From PALSA-610 sp038239145 (lineage in GTDB: Bacteria > Actinomycetota > Acidimicrobiia > IMCC26256 > PALSA-610), in the NCBI GenBank assembly GCA_038239145.1, contig JBBSFB010000004.1, positions 70,388-134,387 on the forward strand: a stretch of DNA of 64,000 nt, written 5' to 3'. The position numbers and the translations under genes are program-made. Below, one piece after another: positions 34,049 through 41,861 of the stretch. Every line of letters begins with the position of its first letter. Position 1 is the stretch's first letter. The notes beneath the pieces are model-generated. The model was not told the origin of the DNA. It saw nothing but the letters and a program-made list of their open reading frames with translations, and did not search any database.

Positions 34049-35191
34049 ATGGCTCTCGTCGTCGACTCCGACCAGCACATGTACGAGCCCCGGACGATGT
34101 GGCTCGATCACATCGATCCCGGCCGCCGCGACGACGCGCTGCAGATCGTCGACGACGACCTCGGCTACGCGTGGGTGACGTGGCGAGGCAAGCAGATGGC
34201 GCCGGCCGACGTGCAGCGGCCGCGTGAGACCTCCGCGCTCGGCACGTTGCACCAGCGCATCCGGGCCGGCCTCCCGCCCGAGACGCGGTACGACGACGAG
34301 TTGCCCCGCGACTACTGGGACGCAGGCGCGCGTGCGGATCGTCTCAGAGCGATGGGAGTCGACGGGGCCGTTGTGTTCCCGAACTTCGGCTTGTTGTGGG
34401 AACGCACCCTCGACGCCGACCTCGGCGCGCTCACGGCGAATATGACCGCCTGGAATCGCTGGTGCGCGACGCTCGCTACCGACGGCCGTGGTCAGGTGCA
34501 CCCGGTCGCGCATCTCACGTTGCGCGACGAGTCGTGGTTGTTCGCCGAGCTCGCACGGTTGGAGCGCGTCGGTGTGCACCTGGCGATGGTCGCGCCCGCG
34601 CTCGTCGACGGTCGTCCGCTCTCGCACCCCGATCACGAGCGGATGTGGAGTGCGTTCGTCGAGCACGGTGTACGCCCGCTGTTCCACGTCGCCGATCAGC
34701 GCAAGCCGTTCGCCGACGCGTGGTACACGGATGCGCCCGATGCGTTCGTCAACACGCTCGACTCGGTGTTCATCTGGACCGCGGCCGCGCTCGCGTGCAC
34801 AGACCTGATCCTGAACGGCACGCTCGACCGTCACCCGGGCCTGCGGATCGGGATCGTCGAGCTCAGCGCGGTGTGGGTGCCGATGTTCCTCATGATGCTC
34901 GACGGAGGCTCCGACTTCACCGCCCGGCTCAACGGCCGCCCGTTGGCCGAGCTGTCGATGCGGCCGAGCGACTACTTCCGCCGCCAGGTGCGGGTCTCGT
35001 CGTTCTCTTACGAGCTCCCGGCCCGGCTGATCCGCCAGACCGGCGACCTCTACATGTGCTGCTCCGACTTTCCGCATTCCGAGGGCACCGCGACGCCACT
35101 CGACGACTACACGGGCTCGGTGGTCCCGGTCGCGCCCGCCGACGCGCCCGGACTCTTCCACGACAACGTGGGCATGTTGTTGGAGCGTTAG
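34049..35191 (+). CDS. Amidohydrolase family protein (PF04909 type)
   Basis: 380-residue amidohydrolase-2 type protein, fourth in the window. VVDSDQHMYEP provides the first metal site, RPLFHVADQ a barrel-strand histidine, and CCSDFPHSEG the late aspartate. It has diverged most from the others and its middle part (LERVGVHLAMVAPAL) is different. Divergent from DUF2889; convergent (immediately abutting) with the SnoaL-like gene. Substrate unknown. Confidence 0.9.
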   Translation: MALVVDSDQHMYEPRTMWLDHIDPGRRDDALQIVDDDLGYAWVTWRGKQMAPADVQRPRETSALGTLHQRIRAGLPPETRYDDELPRDYWDAGARADRLRAMGVDGAVVFPNFGLLWERTLDADLGALTANMTAWNRWCATLATDGRGQVHPVAHLTLRDESWLFAELARLERVGVHLAMVAPALVDGRPLSHPDHERMWSAFVEHGVRPLFHVADQRKPFADAWYTDAPDAFVNTLDSVFIWTAAALACTDLILNGTLDRHPGLRIGIVELSAVWVPMFLMMLDGGSDFTARLNGRPLAELSMRPSDYFRRQVRVSSFSYELPARLIRQTGDLYMCCSDFPHSEGTATPLDDYTGSVVPVAPADAPGLFHDNVGMLLER

Positions 35192-35647
35192 TCAGTCGCG
35201 CTGCATCAACAGCTCGGGCGGAAGCGAGCCCTGGAACCAGAGCGTGGTTTCCACCCGCTTGGCGATCTTCCAACCCGCGTCGGTGCGCACGAACTCGTCG
35301 TCGTAGCGCGCGCCCACGAAGAAGAAGTGGGGGCCGCCTTCGCGGGTGGCCGCCCCCTGCGGGTTGGTGACCATCGTCCGACAGGTCGCCTTGTCGCCGT
35401 CGAGCGTCGCGTCGATGTTCGACATCAGGTGCTGCGTCACCGGGAAAGCGGTCATCACCTTGGCGAGCCAGCCCCGCACCTCTTTGTAAGGGCCGACCTT
35501 GCCACCGGGATTCGATGAGTAGTCGACGTGGGCGTCGTCGGTGAAGACCGAGTCGAGCAGGTCCCAATCCTTGGTGTCGATCGCCCAGCCGTAGCGGACG
35601 ATGACATCGTGGATCTCGGCCCGGTCCGACAGCTCCTGGGGCGTCAC
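35192..35647 (-). CDS. SnoaL-like / NTF2-fold protein
   Basis: 151-residue NTF2-fold protein of the SnoaL-4 type: N-terminal helix EIHDVIVRYGWAIDTKDWDLLDSVF followed by strands with HLMSNIDATLDGD and DDEFVRTDAGWKIAKR. Such proteins are isomerases, dehydratases or binding proteins, and often the Asp/His in the cavity is functional. Start overlaps the FAS1-like dehydratase stop by four bases, so both belong to one operon headed by the CoA ligase at 37752. Confidence 0.9.
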   Translation of the reverse strand: MTPQELSDRAEIHDVIVRYGWAIDTKDWDLLDSVFTDDAHVDYSSNPGGKVGPYKEVRGWLAKVMTAFPVTQHLMSNIDATLDGDKATCRTMVTNPQGAATREGGPHFFFVGARYDDEFVRTDAGWKIAKRVETTLWFQGSLPPELLMQRD

Positions 35648-36132
35648 GGCGCGAGCGGCTTGGGCTCGGCCGCGTCGGCCTTGCAGTTGATGGCGAGGGT
35701 GAACTTGGTGGTGACGACGGGCTTCGACGTGCGCTCGTTCGACCAGGTGGTCTCGGTCACGTAGAACTCGAGCTTGCCGCCGGCGCTCTTCTCCTTCTCG
35801 TACACGTCGGAGATGACGCCTTCACCGACGAGGACGTCGCCCGCGTGGGGCCAGTCGCCGCCGTGGTAGATGAACTCCTGCTCACCGTGCAGGATGGCGC
35901 GCCCCTTGCCCCGCAGGTTCTCGATCGGGAGTCCGGCGGCGCCGCCGACCCCCATCGAGCCCCAATAGGGCATGACGAACGGGAAGGTGGGTGGCACCGG
36001 GGCGGCGTCGCCGGTATACACCGGGTCGTCGTCCATCAGGGCCTGCGCGAAGACGCGGATCGGTCCGCGCTCGATCATCACCTTCTGAGTGCCGAGCCGG
36101 CGTCCCTTGAGCTCGGTGAGTGCCACGGCCAT
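35644..36132 (-). CDS. FAS1-like dehydratase domain protein (hotdog fold)
   Basis: 162-residue single hotdog domain of the MaoC N-terminal / FAS1-like dehydratase family. The blocks VPPTFPFVMPYWG, LHGEQEFIYH and VLVGEGVISDVYEK are typical; such proteins hydrate enoyl-CoA, usually with a MaoC partner, and none is coded nearby. The paralogue at 49304 shares the layout (PPTFTFAAPYWS, LHGEQEFEYH). In an operon with a CoA ligase (upstream) and SnoaL-like protein (overlapping downstream). A TGAC-N6-GTCA palindrome lies 18 bp upstream of the start. Confidence 0.88.
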   Translation of the reverse strand: MAVALTELKGRRLGTQKVMIERGPIRVFAQALMDDDPVYTGDAAPVPPTFPFVMPYWGSMGVGGAAGLPIENLRGKGRAILHGEQEFIYHGGDWPHAGDVLVGEGVISDVYEKEKSAGGKLEFYVTETTWSNERTSKPVVTTKFTLAINCKADAAEPKPLAP

Positions 36133-36149
36133 CGCCTCCGAAGTCGAGC

Positions 36150-36163
36150 TGACGTGCGTGTCA
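36150..36163. promoter_or_regulatory. TGAC-N6-GTCA palindrome before FAS1-like dehydratase
   Basis: TGACGTGCGTGTCA, flanked as GC...GC so that the inverted repeat extends to six bases per arm, 18 bp upstream of the minus-strand FAS1-like dehydratase. The paralogous gene at 49304 carries the same type of palindrome upstream. Confidence 0.4.
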
Positions 36164-36210
36164 GCATCCCGGACGCGGGAGGTTACAAGCGCCTCGCTCC
36201 GCCGTGCATC

Positions 36211-37752
36211 TCAGCCGTCGGCGAGCTGTTCGCGCAGCTTGTGCTTCATCACCTTGCCGGTGGCGTTGCGGGGGAGTTCCTCCACGAACCAGAGGTGCCG
36301 GGGGCGCTTGTAATCGGCAAGGCGCTCCGCGCAGAACGCGAGCAGCAGCTCGTCGGTCAACGCGGTGCCGGGCTTGCATACGACGAACGCGCCGACATCC
36401 TCGCCGAGCACCCGGTGGGGCACGCCGACGACGGCCGCCTCCTGCACGTCGCCGTGCTCGAGGATGACGGCCTCGACGTCGGTGGCGTAGATGTTGTTGC
36501 CGCCGCGGATGATCATGTCCTTGATCCGCCCGGAGATGTAGACGAATCCGTCGGCGTCGAGATACGCGAGGTCGCCGGTGCGCAACCAGCCGTCGGCGGT
36601 CCACGACGACGCGTTGGCGCCGTCGTCCTTGTAGTACTCGCGCTGCTTGCCCGGGAGGCGCACGAGCAGCTCGCCGACCTCGTCGGGTGCGCGGTCGTCG
36701 TCGGTGTCGGGATCCACGACGCGCACTTCCATCGGCGCCATCGGCTTGCCGACCGAGCCGATGCGCTTGTCGGCCTCGTCCTTCGGCATCGTGATGAACG
36801 CGGGCCCGGCTTCGGTGAGCCCGTAGGAGTTCAGCACCGACGCCTGGGGCATGCGGTCCTGCATCTTCTTCAACGTCGCGGGCGCGAGCGGTGCGCTACC
36901 GATCGACACCGCGATCGGCCCCGAGAGATCGGCGTCGGCGAAGCGGGGGCTCGCGGTAATCAGTTCAGCCATCGCGGGCACGAGGAAGATCATCATCGGC
37001 TTGTCGCGCTCCACGACGTCGAACCACTTGTCGACGTCGAACTTCGCCATATAGAGGCCGCTCAGCCCCATCTTCATCGGGTTGAAGATGAAGCTCATGC
37101 CGGCGAACGTGAACAGCGGCGCGCCGTGCAACCAGCCGACGTTCGTCCATTGCGGCGCGGTGTTCGGGATCATGGCGACGTTGCGGTGCCGGACCAGCAC
37201 GCCTTTCGGGAGTCCGGTCGTGCCCGAGGTGTACATGATGTCGGCGATGTCGTCGGCGTCGACGGATACCTGCACATCGGCCGGGTCGTACGCGTCGAGG
37301 TCGGACCAATCCGTCGTGGCCAGGATCGCGTTGAGCGACAGCTCGGCGTCGACGACGCGCACGTTGTCGAGCAGGCGCTCGTTGGCGATGACGACGCTCG
37401 GTTCCGCGTGCCGCAGGATCGTCAAGACCTCGTCGATCGAGAGGCGGGTGTTCACCGGCACCATGACCGCTCCGGCCTTGTGGATCCCGGCGTAGGCGAC
37501 GATCCAGTGCAGGCAGTGGTCGCTGTCCATGTAGAGGGCCACGCGGTCACCCTTGGCGACGCCATGATCGGCGAGCCAGCGCGCGAGCTGGTTCGAGCGT
37601 TCGTCCCACTCGCGGAACGTGATCTTGGTCGTGGCATCGAGGTCGGCATAAGCGATCCGGTCGCCACCGGTGCGCGCCATGAAGCGCAACTGGTCGACGA
37701 GGAGGGGTCCGTCGGGCTTTTCGAGTGTGTCGTCGGCTGTCGATTGGCTCAC
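36211..37752 (-). CDS. AMP-dependent acyl-CoA synthetase
   Basis: 513-residue ANL ligase with P-loop MYTSGTTGLPKG (~180), YGLTEAGP (~320), TGDLAYLDADG (hinge ~385) and NATGKVMKHKLRE with the catalytic lysine. It is of the mid-size FadD type used for short, aromatic or steroid-derived acids rather than long-chain fatty acids. First gene of a probable minus-strand operon with the FAS1-like dehydratase (78 bp downstream) and SnoaL-like protein. Substrate unknown. Confidence 0.94.
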   Translation of the reverse strand: MSQSTADDTLEKPDGPLLVDQLRFMARTGGDRIAYADLDATTKITFREWDERSNQLARWLADHGVAKGDRVALYMDSDHCLHWIVAYAGIHKAGAVMVPVNTRLSIDEVLTILRHAEPSVVIANERLLDNVRVVDAELSLNAILATTDWSDLDAYDPADVQVSVDADDIADIMYTSGTTGLPKGVLVRHRNVAMIPNTAPQWTNVGWLHGAPLFTFAGMSFIFNPMKMGLSGLYMAKFDVDKWFDVVERDKPMMIFLVPAMAELITASPRFADADLSGPIAVSIGSAPLAPATLKKMQDRMPQASVLNSYGLTEAGPAFITMPKDEADKRIGSVGKPMAPMEVRVVDPDTDDDRAPDEVGELLVRLPGKQREYYKDDGANASSWTADGWLRTGDLAYLDADGFVYISGRIKDMIIRGGNNIYATDVEAVILEHGDVQEAAVVGVPHRVLGEDVGAFVVCKPGTALTDELLLAFCAERLADYKRPRHLWFVEELPRNATGKVMKHKLREQLADG

Positions 37753-37762
37753 GCGTTGGAGG

Positions 37763-38449
37763 CTACGGCACCACCGAAAGCGCGGGCAGGGCGACGACCT
37801 CGCCCGGAAAGATCAAGCTCGGGTTGCCGGAGCGCAGGGTCGCCCGATTCGCGGTGATCAGCGCGCGCCAGTAGGGCGCGACCTGCGCGTCGGTCGGACG
37901 GCTCCCGGATGCACGCGTCACGACGGAACGCGCGATCAGCCACAAGTTGTCGCCGGCGCGGACCACGACGTGATCGACGATCGCGGGCGCTCGTACCGCT
38001 GCGGGTGCCGAAGCCGGCTTCGGCTTCGGCTTCGGCACGGGCTTCGGCACTGCGATCGGCGCGCGCACCACGGGCTGCTCAGCGGCGCCGGGGGCACGAG
38101 TGGTCGGGGGAGTGGCGGCGCCGGCCGGGAGCGCGGGGAACGTGACGCACGCGGCGACGATCGCAACCTCGACCATCCGGCGGATCCCGGCCGGAAGTGC
38201 CGGCGTGAGTCTCCGGGCGAGCAACGGTCGGCCGATGCCGAGCGCGAGCGCGCACGCGCCGGTCACGGCGAAGAGCCACGCGCTCGCCGCGACTGCGACC
38301 GTCCAGGCGGCAGCCAGCGCAACGTCGGTGCCGTCCGACCAGGTCGCGTGCCCGAGGTGCGGGCGGGCGACGAGCAGCGCCGCAAGAGACGCGGCGGCCA
38401 GGATCGGGACGGCGAGGAACGGGGTCCGGCGGGGATGCGGTTCGTGCAC
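37763..38449 (-). CDS. LysM-domain membrane protein
   Basis: 228 residues. Two or three hydrophobic segments (~12-30, ~45-70, ~92-110) form an N-terminal membrane region, followed by a Pro-Lys linker (PKPVPKPKPKP) encoded by short repeats, and a C-terminal LysM-like peptidoglycan-binding domain (~158-222: HVVVRAGDNLWLIARSVV ... NPSLIFPGEVVALP). It probably anchors in the membrane and touches the cell wall. Its stop is 10 bp past the CoA ligase start, so co-transcription with the downstream ligase operon is possible but the functions look unrelated. Confidence 0.87.
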   Translation of the reverse strand: MHEPHPRRTPFLAVPILAAASLAALLVARPHLGHATWSDGTDVALAAAWTVAVAASAWLFAVTGACALALGIGRPLLARRLTPALPAGIRRMVEVAIVAACVTFPALPAGAATPPTTRAPGAAEQPVVRAPIAVPKPVPKPKPKPASAPAAVRAPAIVDHVVVRAGDNLWLIARSVVTRASGSRPTDAQVAPYWRALITANRATLRSGNPSLIFPGEVVALPALSVVP

Positions 38450-38479
38450 GTCTCATACCTATCAAGTGCTCTGAGATTG

Positions 38480-38494
38480 TGTCAAACAGTGACA
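38480..38494. promoter_or_regulatory. Inverted repeat in divergent promoter
   Basis: TGTCA-AACAG-TGACA in the 64-bp gap between the LysM gene and the divergent membrane protein, 20 bp before the latter's ATG. A possible operator for both; short and unproven. Confidence 0.25.
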
Positions 38495-38513
38495 GCTCGG
38501 CTAAGGTCCCCTC

Positions 38514-39290
38514 ATGGACGAGTCGGAACGCGCGGCGAATCTGGAGTTCTGGTCAGCTCGTAGCCGGGATGCCCTCACCGACGAGCCGCCCCGGCCGCAC
38601 AAGCCGTACCGCCATTCGAGATTCGGCCGGCTGCGGGAGCGCCTGCCGGAGATCCGCCTGGCGAAGTTCGGGCGGCCCGAGGTGGGCTCCGGCGAGAGCG
38701 GTCGGGGACGGGCCCGGCCGGTCGCGGCGGGGCTGCTGCTCGCGGGGCTCGCCGGCGCATGGCTGCTCGCCGGGCACCAGACCCACGGCTCTACGGCCGT
38801 CACGGTCGTGCCTCCGTTCGTCGGGACCGTCTTGCCGACCGCCACTTCGACCTCGACCACCGCCACCCCTGAGGCTCCGACGCCGGCCGTGCCTGCGGAC
38901 GCGATCGACGTGGCAGTGGTCGACACGCCCGCGTGTACCGGACTCTCTGCCGCTCGTCCGCACGTGCGCTGTCCGAACCAGTCCGCACGCGCAGCGGAAG
39001 AGATGGCGCTCTACACACCGGGCAGCATTGGCGAGGCTTTTCGGAAGATCGCGGGCGCACACGTGACGCCACGTTCCGGTTCGCCTGCCTGCGCGTCCGG
39101 GCATCCCGACGAGCGGTCGTGGTCGATCGCTTCGGCGCCTCAGTACGCGGTGGGTCGCTACCTCTGTCGCCTCGAATCGGGAATGGCAGCGATGTGGTGG
39201 ACGCACGGCGATCGGTTGGTGCACATGCGGCTGTTCGACTCCGATCTCGCCGCGCTGTTCGCGTGGTGGTCGGCGCACCCGTCCGAATAG
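38514..39290 (+). CDS. Hypothetical single-pass membrane protein
   Basis: 258 residues, unrecognised. A basic cytosolic part (~1-65, with RHSRFGRLRERLPEIRLAKFGRP), one transmembrane helix (~70-86, AAGLLLAGLAGAWLLAG), a Thr/Pro-rich linker (~95-130) and an external domain with four or more cysteines (ACTGLS, VRCPN, PACASG, YLCRLE) likely disulphide-bonded; it ends in tryptophan-rich MAAMWWTHG and LFAWWSAHP. Divergent from the LysM gene, suggesting cell-envelope work, and 9 bp upstream of the thioesterase. Confidence 0.75.
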   Translation: MDESERAANLEFWSARSRDALTDEPPRPHKPYRHSRFGRLRERLPEIRLAKFGRPEVGSGESGRGRARPVAAGLLLAGLAGAWLLAGHQTHGSTAVTVVPPFVGTVLPTATSTSTTATPEAPTPAVPADAIDVAVVDTPACTGLSAARPHVRCPNQSARAAEEMALYTPGSIGEAFRKIAGAHVTPRSGSPACASGHPDERSWSIASAPQYAVGRYLCRLESGMAAMWWTHGDRLVHMRLFDSDLAALFAWWSAHPSE

Positions 39291-39299
39291 CGTGATCCC

Positions 39300-39824
39300 A
39301 TGCCCGACGATGCCGAAGCCACCGCCGACCATCCGTACGGCCGCTTCTCCGACGACGTCATCGAGCTCCTTCGGGTTGCGCACTCCTCTACGCCGTTGCA
39401 CCAGCTGCTCGGCCTGAACTTCGTCAGCGGTGGCGACGACGATTCGGTGACCGTCGAGATGCCCGTCGCTCCGGGCGCGTTCAACGGGTCGGGCAATCTC
39501 CACGGGGGGGCCCTCGCGACGCTGATCGACGTCGCCTCCGGATCGGCTGCCGCCCGAGCGGGCACGTTCCGGCCCGGTGAGAACACCCTTGTGACGGCTG
39601 ACCTGCACGTTCGGTACCTCGGCCGACCCAAGGGGACGGTCGTGCGGGCCGTGGCCCGGGTGATGCGGGCGGGTCGTCAGCTCATCGTGGTCGAATGCCA
39701 CGTCCGCGACGATCTCGGCAACCTCATCGCGTTCTCCGACTTCGCGGGCATGATCGTCCCGCTGCGCCAACCCATCGAGGGCGACGGCGAGATCGCCGGC
39801 GACGCGCACGTTCCCGACCTGTAA
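39300..39824 (+). CDS. PaaI-family hotdog thioesterase
   Basis: 174-residue hotdog protein. The signature FNGSGNLHGGALATLIDVASGSAA (~61-84) includes the HGG turn and the Asp that is catalytic in PaaI/Them2-like acyl-CoA thioesterases; LVTADLHVRYLGRPKGTVVRAVARV is the central strand pair. It would hydrolyse acyl- or arylacyl-CoA, recycling CoA for the neighbouring pathways. Only 9 bp follow the membrane-protein stop, so they may share a transcript. Confidence 0.92.
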   Translation: MPDDAEATADHPYGRFSDDVIELLRVAHSSTPLHQLLGLNFVSGGDDDSVTVEMPVAPGAFNGSGNLHGGALATLIDVASGSAAARAGTFRPGENTLVTADLHVRYLGRPKGTVVRAVARVMRAGRQLIVVECHVRDDLGNLIAFSDFAGMIVPLRQPIEGDGEIAGDAHVPDL

Positions 39825-39845
39825 CCCGTCGGGATCCCTGACGGG
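39825..39845 (+). terminator. Small hairpin after thioesterase gene
   Basis: cccgtc ... gacggg arms enclosing gggatc cc-like pairing, directly after the TAA. Stem of about eight pairs with a bulge, no T-tract. Weak terminator candidate. Confidence 0.35.
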
Positions 39846-39900
39846 ACGCCCAAAGGTTTGGTACGTTCGACCGCCCCCTCAGAACGACTCGGAGCGTGCT

Positions 39901-40650
39901 ATGGAGATTTTCAGCAGGTTCGGTGCCGCCGGTGCCTTCCAGATTGCCCACGTGATCGTCGCGATCATGTGGATGGGCCTGCTGTGGTTCTTCAACTTCG
40001 TCCAGACACCCGCGTACGCGGAGATGGAAGCAGGCTCCCGCAACGACGCCTTGGACAAGCTCACCTGGCGGGCGCTGTGGTGGTTCCGCTGGTCGGCCGC
40101 GGCGACCGTCGTCTTCGGGCTGCTCATCATCGCGATTGCACCCAAGGGCAGCTACGGCAAGGACTTCTGGGTCCACAGCTCCGCGGGCCCGACCTTGGCG
40201 ATCGGCATCCTCTTCGGCCTCGTGATGTTCCTCAACGTGTGGCTGGTCATCTGGCCCAACCAGCAGATCGTGATCGCGAACGCCCGCACCTTGAAGGCCG
40301 GGGGCGAGGCGAACCCGAATGCTGCGGGCGCGGCCCGGGCCGGCGCGATGGCGTCACGGCAGAACACGATCTTCTCGCTGCCGCTGTTGGTGTTCATGGT
40401 CGGTGCGGCCCACTTCTACGGCATCGGCCCCAAGTTCGGCGGCGGTATCAGCTCGGGCAAGTGCGTCATCTACCTGATCATCGGCATCGTGGTGCTCGTC
40501 GTCCTCGAGGCGAACGCGCTCGGCAAGATCAGTGGGCGGGGCAACACCGGCCTGAACGTGATCTACGAGACGCATAAGAACGCGATGTACACCGGCCTCG
40601 CGCTGATCCTCGGGTTCTACATCCTCGCCGAACTCTTGCTGCGGGTCTGA
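39901..40650 (+). CDS. PuuD-like (urate hydroxylase N-terminal) membrane protein
   Basis: 249 residues, about six to seven transmembrane helices. Blocks such as HVIVAIMWMGLLWFFNFVQTPAY (first helix), FWVHSSAGPTLAIGILFGLVMFLNVWLVIWPNQQIVI and the late YETHKNAMYTGLALILGFY match the membrane domain of the PuuD/DUF989 urate hydroxylase family, including its histidines. The usual C-terminal cytochrome c module (CxxCH) is missing and no purine genes are nearby, so a urate role is doubtful; a haem-binding electron-transfer protein is more cautious. ATG preceded by GGAGCG. Confidence 0.82.
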   Translation: MEIFSRFGAAGAFQIAHVIVAIMWMGLLWFFNFVQTPAYAEMEAGSRNDALDKLTWRALWWFRWSAAATVVFGLLIIAIAPKGSYGKDFWVHSSAGPTLAIGILFGLVMFLNVWLVIWPNQQIVIANARTLKAGGEANPNAAGAARAGAMASRQNTIFSLPLLVFMVGAAHFYGIGPKFGGGISSGKCVIYLIIGIVVLVVLEANALGKISGRGNTGLNVIYETHKNAMYTGLALILGFYILAELLLRV

Positions 40651-40653
40651 TCT

Positions 40654-40745
40654 CTCATACTCCGAGCAGGTCGGCCCTCATACTCCGAGCAGGTCGGCCC
40701 TCATACTCCGAGCAGGTCGGCCCTCATACTCCGAGGAGGTCGGCA
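40654..40745. repeat. Four 23-bp tandem copies across a gene end
   Basis: Units start at 40654, 40677, 40700 and 40723. The first three are identical; the fourth differs at two positions and encodes the last residues ADLLGV and TGA of the acyl-CoA dehydrogenase on the minus strand. The three extra copies fill the whole gap to the convergent PuuD-like gene, each repeating those codons and the stop. Confidence 0.97.
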
Positions 40746-41854
40746 ATGTGCGAGCGATGGGTGTTGCTCGACCCGAACAACGGCTCCAACGACTTGGCCC
40801 GCTTCACGTAGAGGTGCATGTCGTGCTCCCACGTGTAGCCGATGCCGCCGTGGATCTGGATGCCCTCCTTGCAGAGCATCTGCTGGCAATCACCGGCCGC
40901 GACCTTCGCCACCGACGTTGCGTTGGTACGCCGGGCGTCGTCCTCGGCGATCGTCAGCGCCGCGAAGTAGCCGGTCGCCCGCGCCCGTTCCAACAGGACG
41001 ATCATGTCGGCGAACTTGTGCTTGATCGCCTGGAACGAACCGATCGGCACGCCGAACTGCTCGCGGTGTTTTGCGTAGTCGAGGGTGACGTCAAAGATCG
41101 CCTGACACACGCCGACGATCTCGAGCGCGGTCGCTACCGTTGCCTCTTCGACGGCCCGGCGCAACGCCGACGCGCTCGAGGTCTTCCCGTCACCGAGGAA
41201 GCGGTCGCGATCGATGCGGACGCCGTCGAGCTCGACGTGTGCGAACCGGAGGCTGCCGTCGAGCGAGTGCACCGGCCTGGTGCGGGTCGCAGCGACCGGC
41301 ACCACGAACGCGTGCACGCCGTCGTCGCCACCCGACCCGGGCGCGCGGGCAACGACGATCAGCTCGTCGACCGCGTCGCCTTCCACGACGAAGCGCTTCT
41401 CTCCTGAGAACACCACCTCGTTGCCGTCGATGACGAAGGTCGAGGTCACCGACGCAGGATCGAACGAACCACCCCGCTCCGCGAGCGCGAGGGCGCCCGA
41501 GCGCTCGCCCGCGGCCACCGGGCCGAGGAAGTGGGTGCGCTGTGCGTCCGTGGCGGCCTCGCGGATCGCGGGAACGAACTGCGTCGCGGTCGCGAGCAGG
41601 GCACCGGGCGCTATGACCCGGCCGATCTCTTCGGCGAGGATGGCTGCTTCGATCATGCCGAGCCCGATGCCGCCGTCGGCTTCGGCGATGGTGAGTGCGG
41701 GCCAGCCGAGGCCGGTCAGCGTCGCCCAGAGCGCGTCGGGGCGGACACCGTCGTCGACGATCCGGCGGGCGAGGCCGACCGGGCTCTCCTTGGTGAGGAC
41801 GGCGCGGATCGAGTCGCGCAAGTCTTCCTGATCGGCGGTGAGATCGAGCTCCAT
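40724..41854 (-). CDS. Acyl-CoA dehydrogenase
   Basis: 376-residue ACAD: N-terminal LDLTADQEDLRDSIRAV, a middle domain with LALAERGGSFDP and GEKRFV, and a well-kept C-terminal bundle with REQFGVPIGSFQAIKHKFADM (~246-266) and IQIHGGIGYTWEHDMHLYVKRA (~330-351). The exact FAD loop QxxTEPxAGSD is not present, as in several FadE partner subunits and FadE34-like proteins. Operon with the CoA ligase at 41862 (7 bp between). Its 3' end is tandemly repeated. Confidence 0.93.
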   Translation of the reverse strand: MELDLTADQEDLRDSIRAVLTKESPVGLARRIVDDGVRPDALWATLTGLGWPALTIAEADGGIGLGMIEAAILAEEIGRVIAPGALLATATQFVPAIREAATDAQRTHFLGPVAAGERSGALALAERGGSFDPASVTSTFVIDGNEVVFSGEKRFVVEGDAVDELIVVARAPGSGGDDGVHAFVVPVAATRTRPVHSLDGSLRFAHVELDGVRIDRDRFLGDGKTSSASALRRAVEEATVATALEIVGVCQAIFDVTLDYAKHREQFGVPIGSFQAIKHKFADMIVLLERARATGYFAALTIAEDDARRTNATSVAKVAAGDCQQMLCKEGIQIHGGIGYTWEHDMHLYVKRAKSLEPLFGSSNTHRSHIADLLGV

Positions 41855-41861
41855 GGTCGGG

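Noticed and set aside
38014..38050. Short cggctt repeats in the LysM gene as an independent repeat feature
   Set aside because: Few imperfect units coding for a Pro-Lys linker; ordinary low complexity, mentioned with the gene.
40654..40745. Possible CRISPR-like array
   Set aside because: Units are directly adjacent with no spacers and derive from the neighbouring gene's 3' end.
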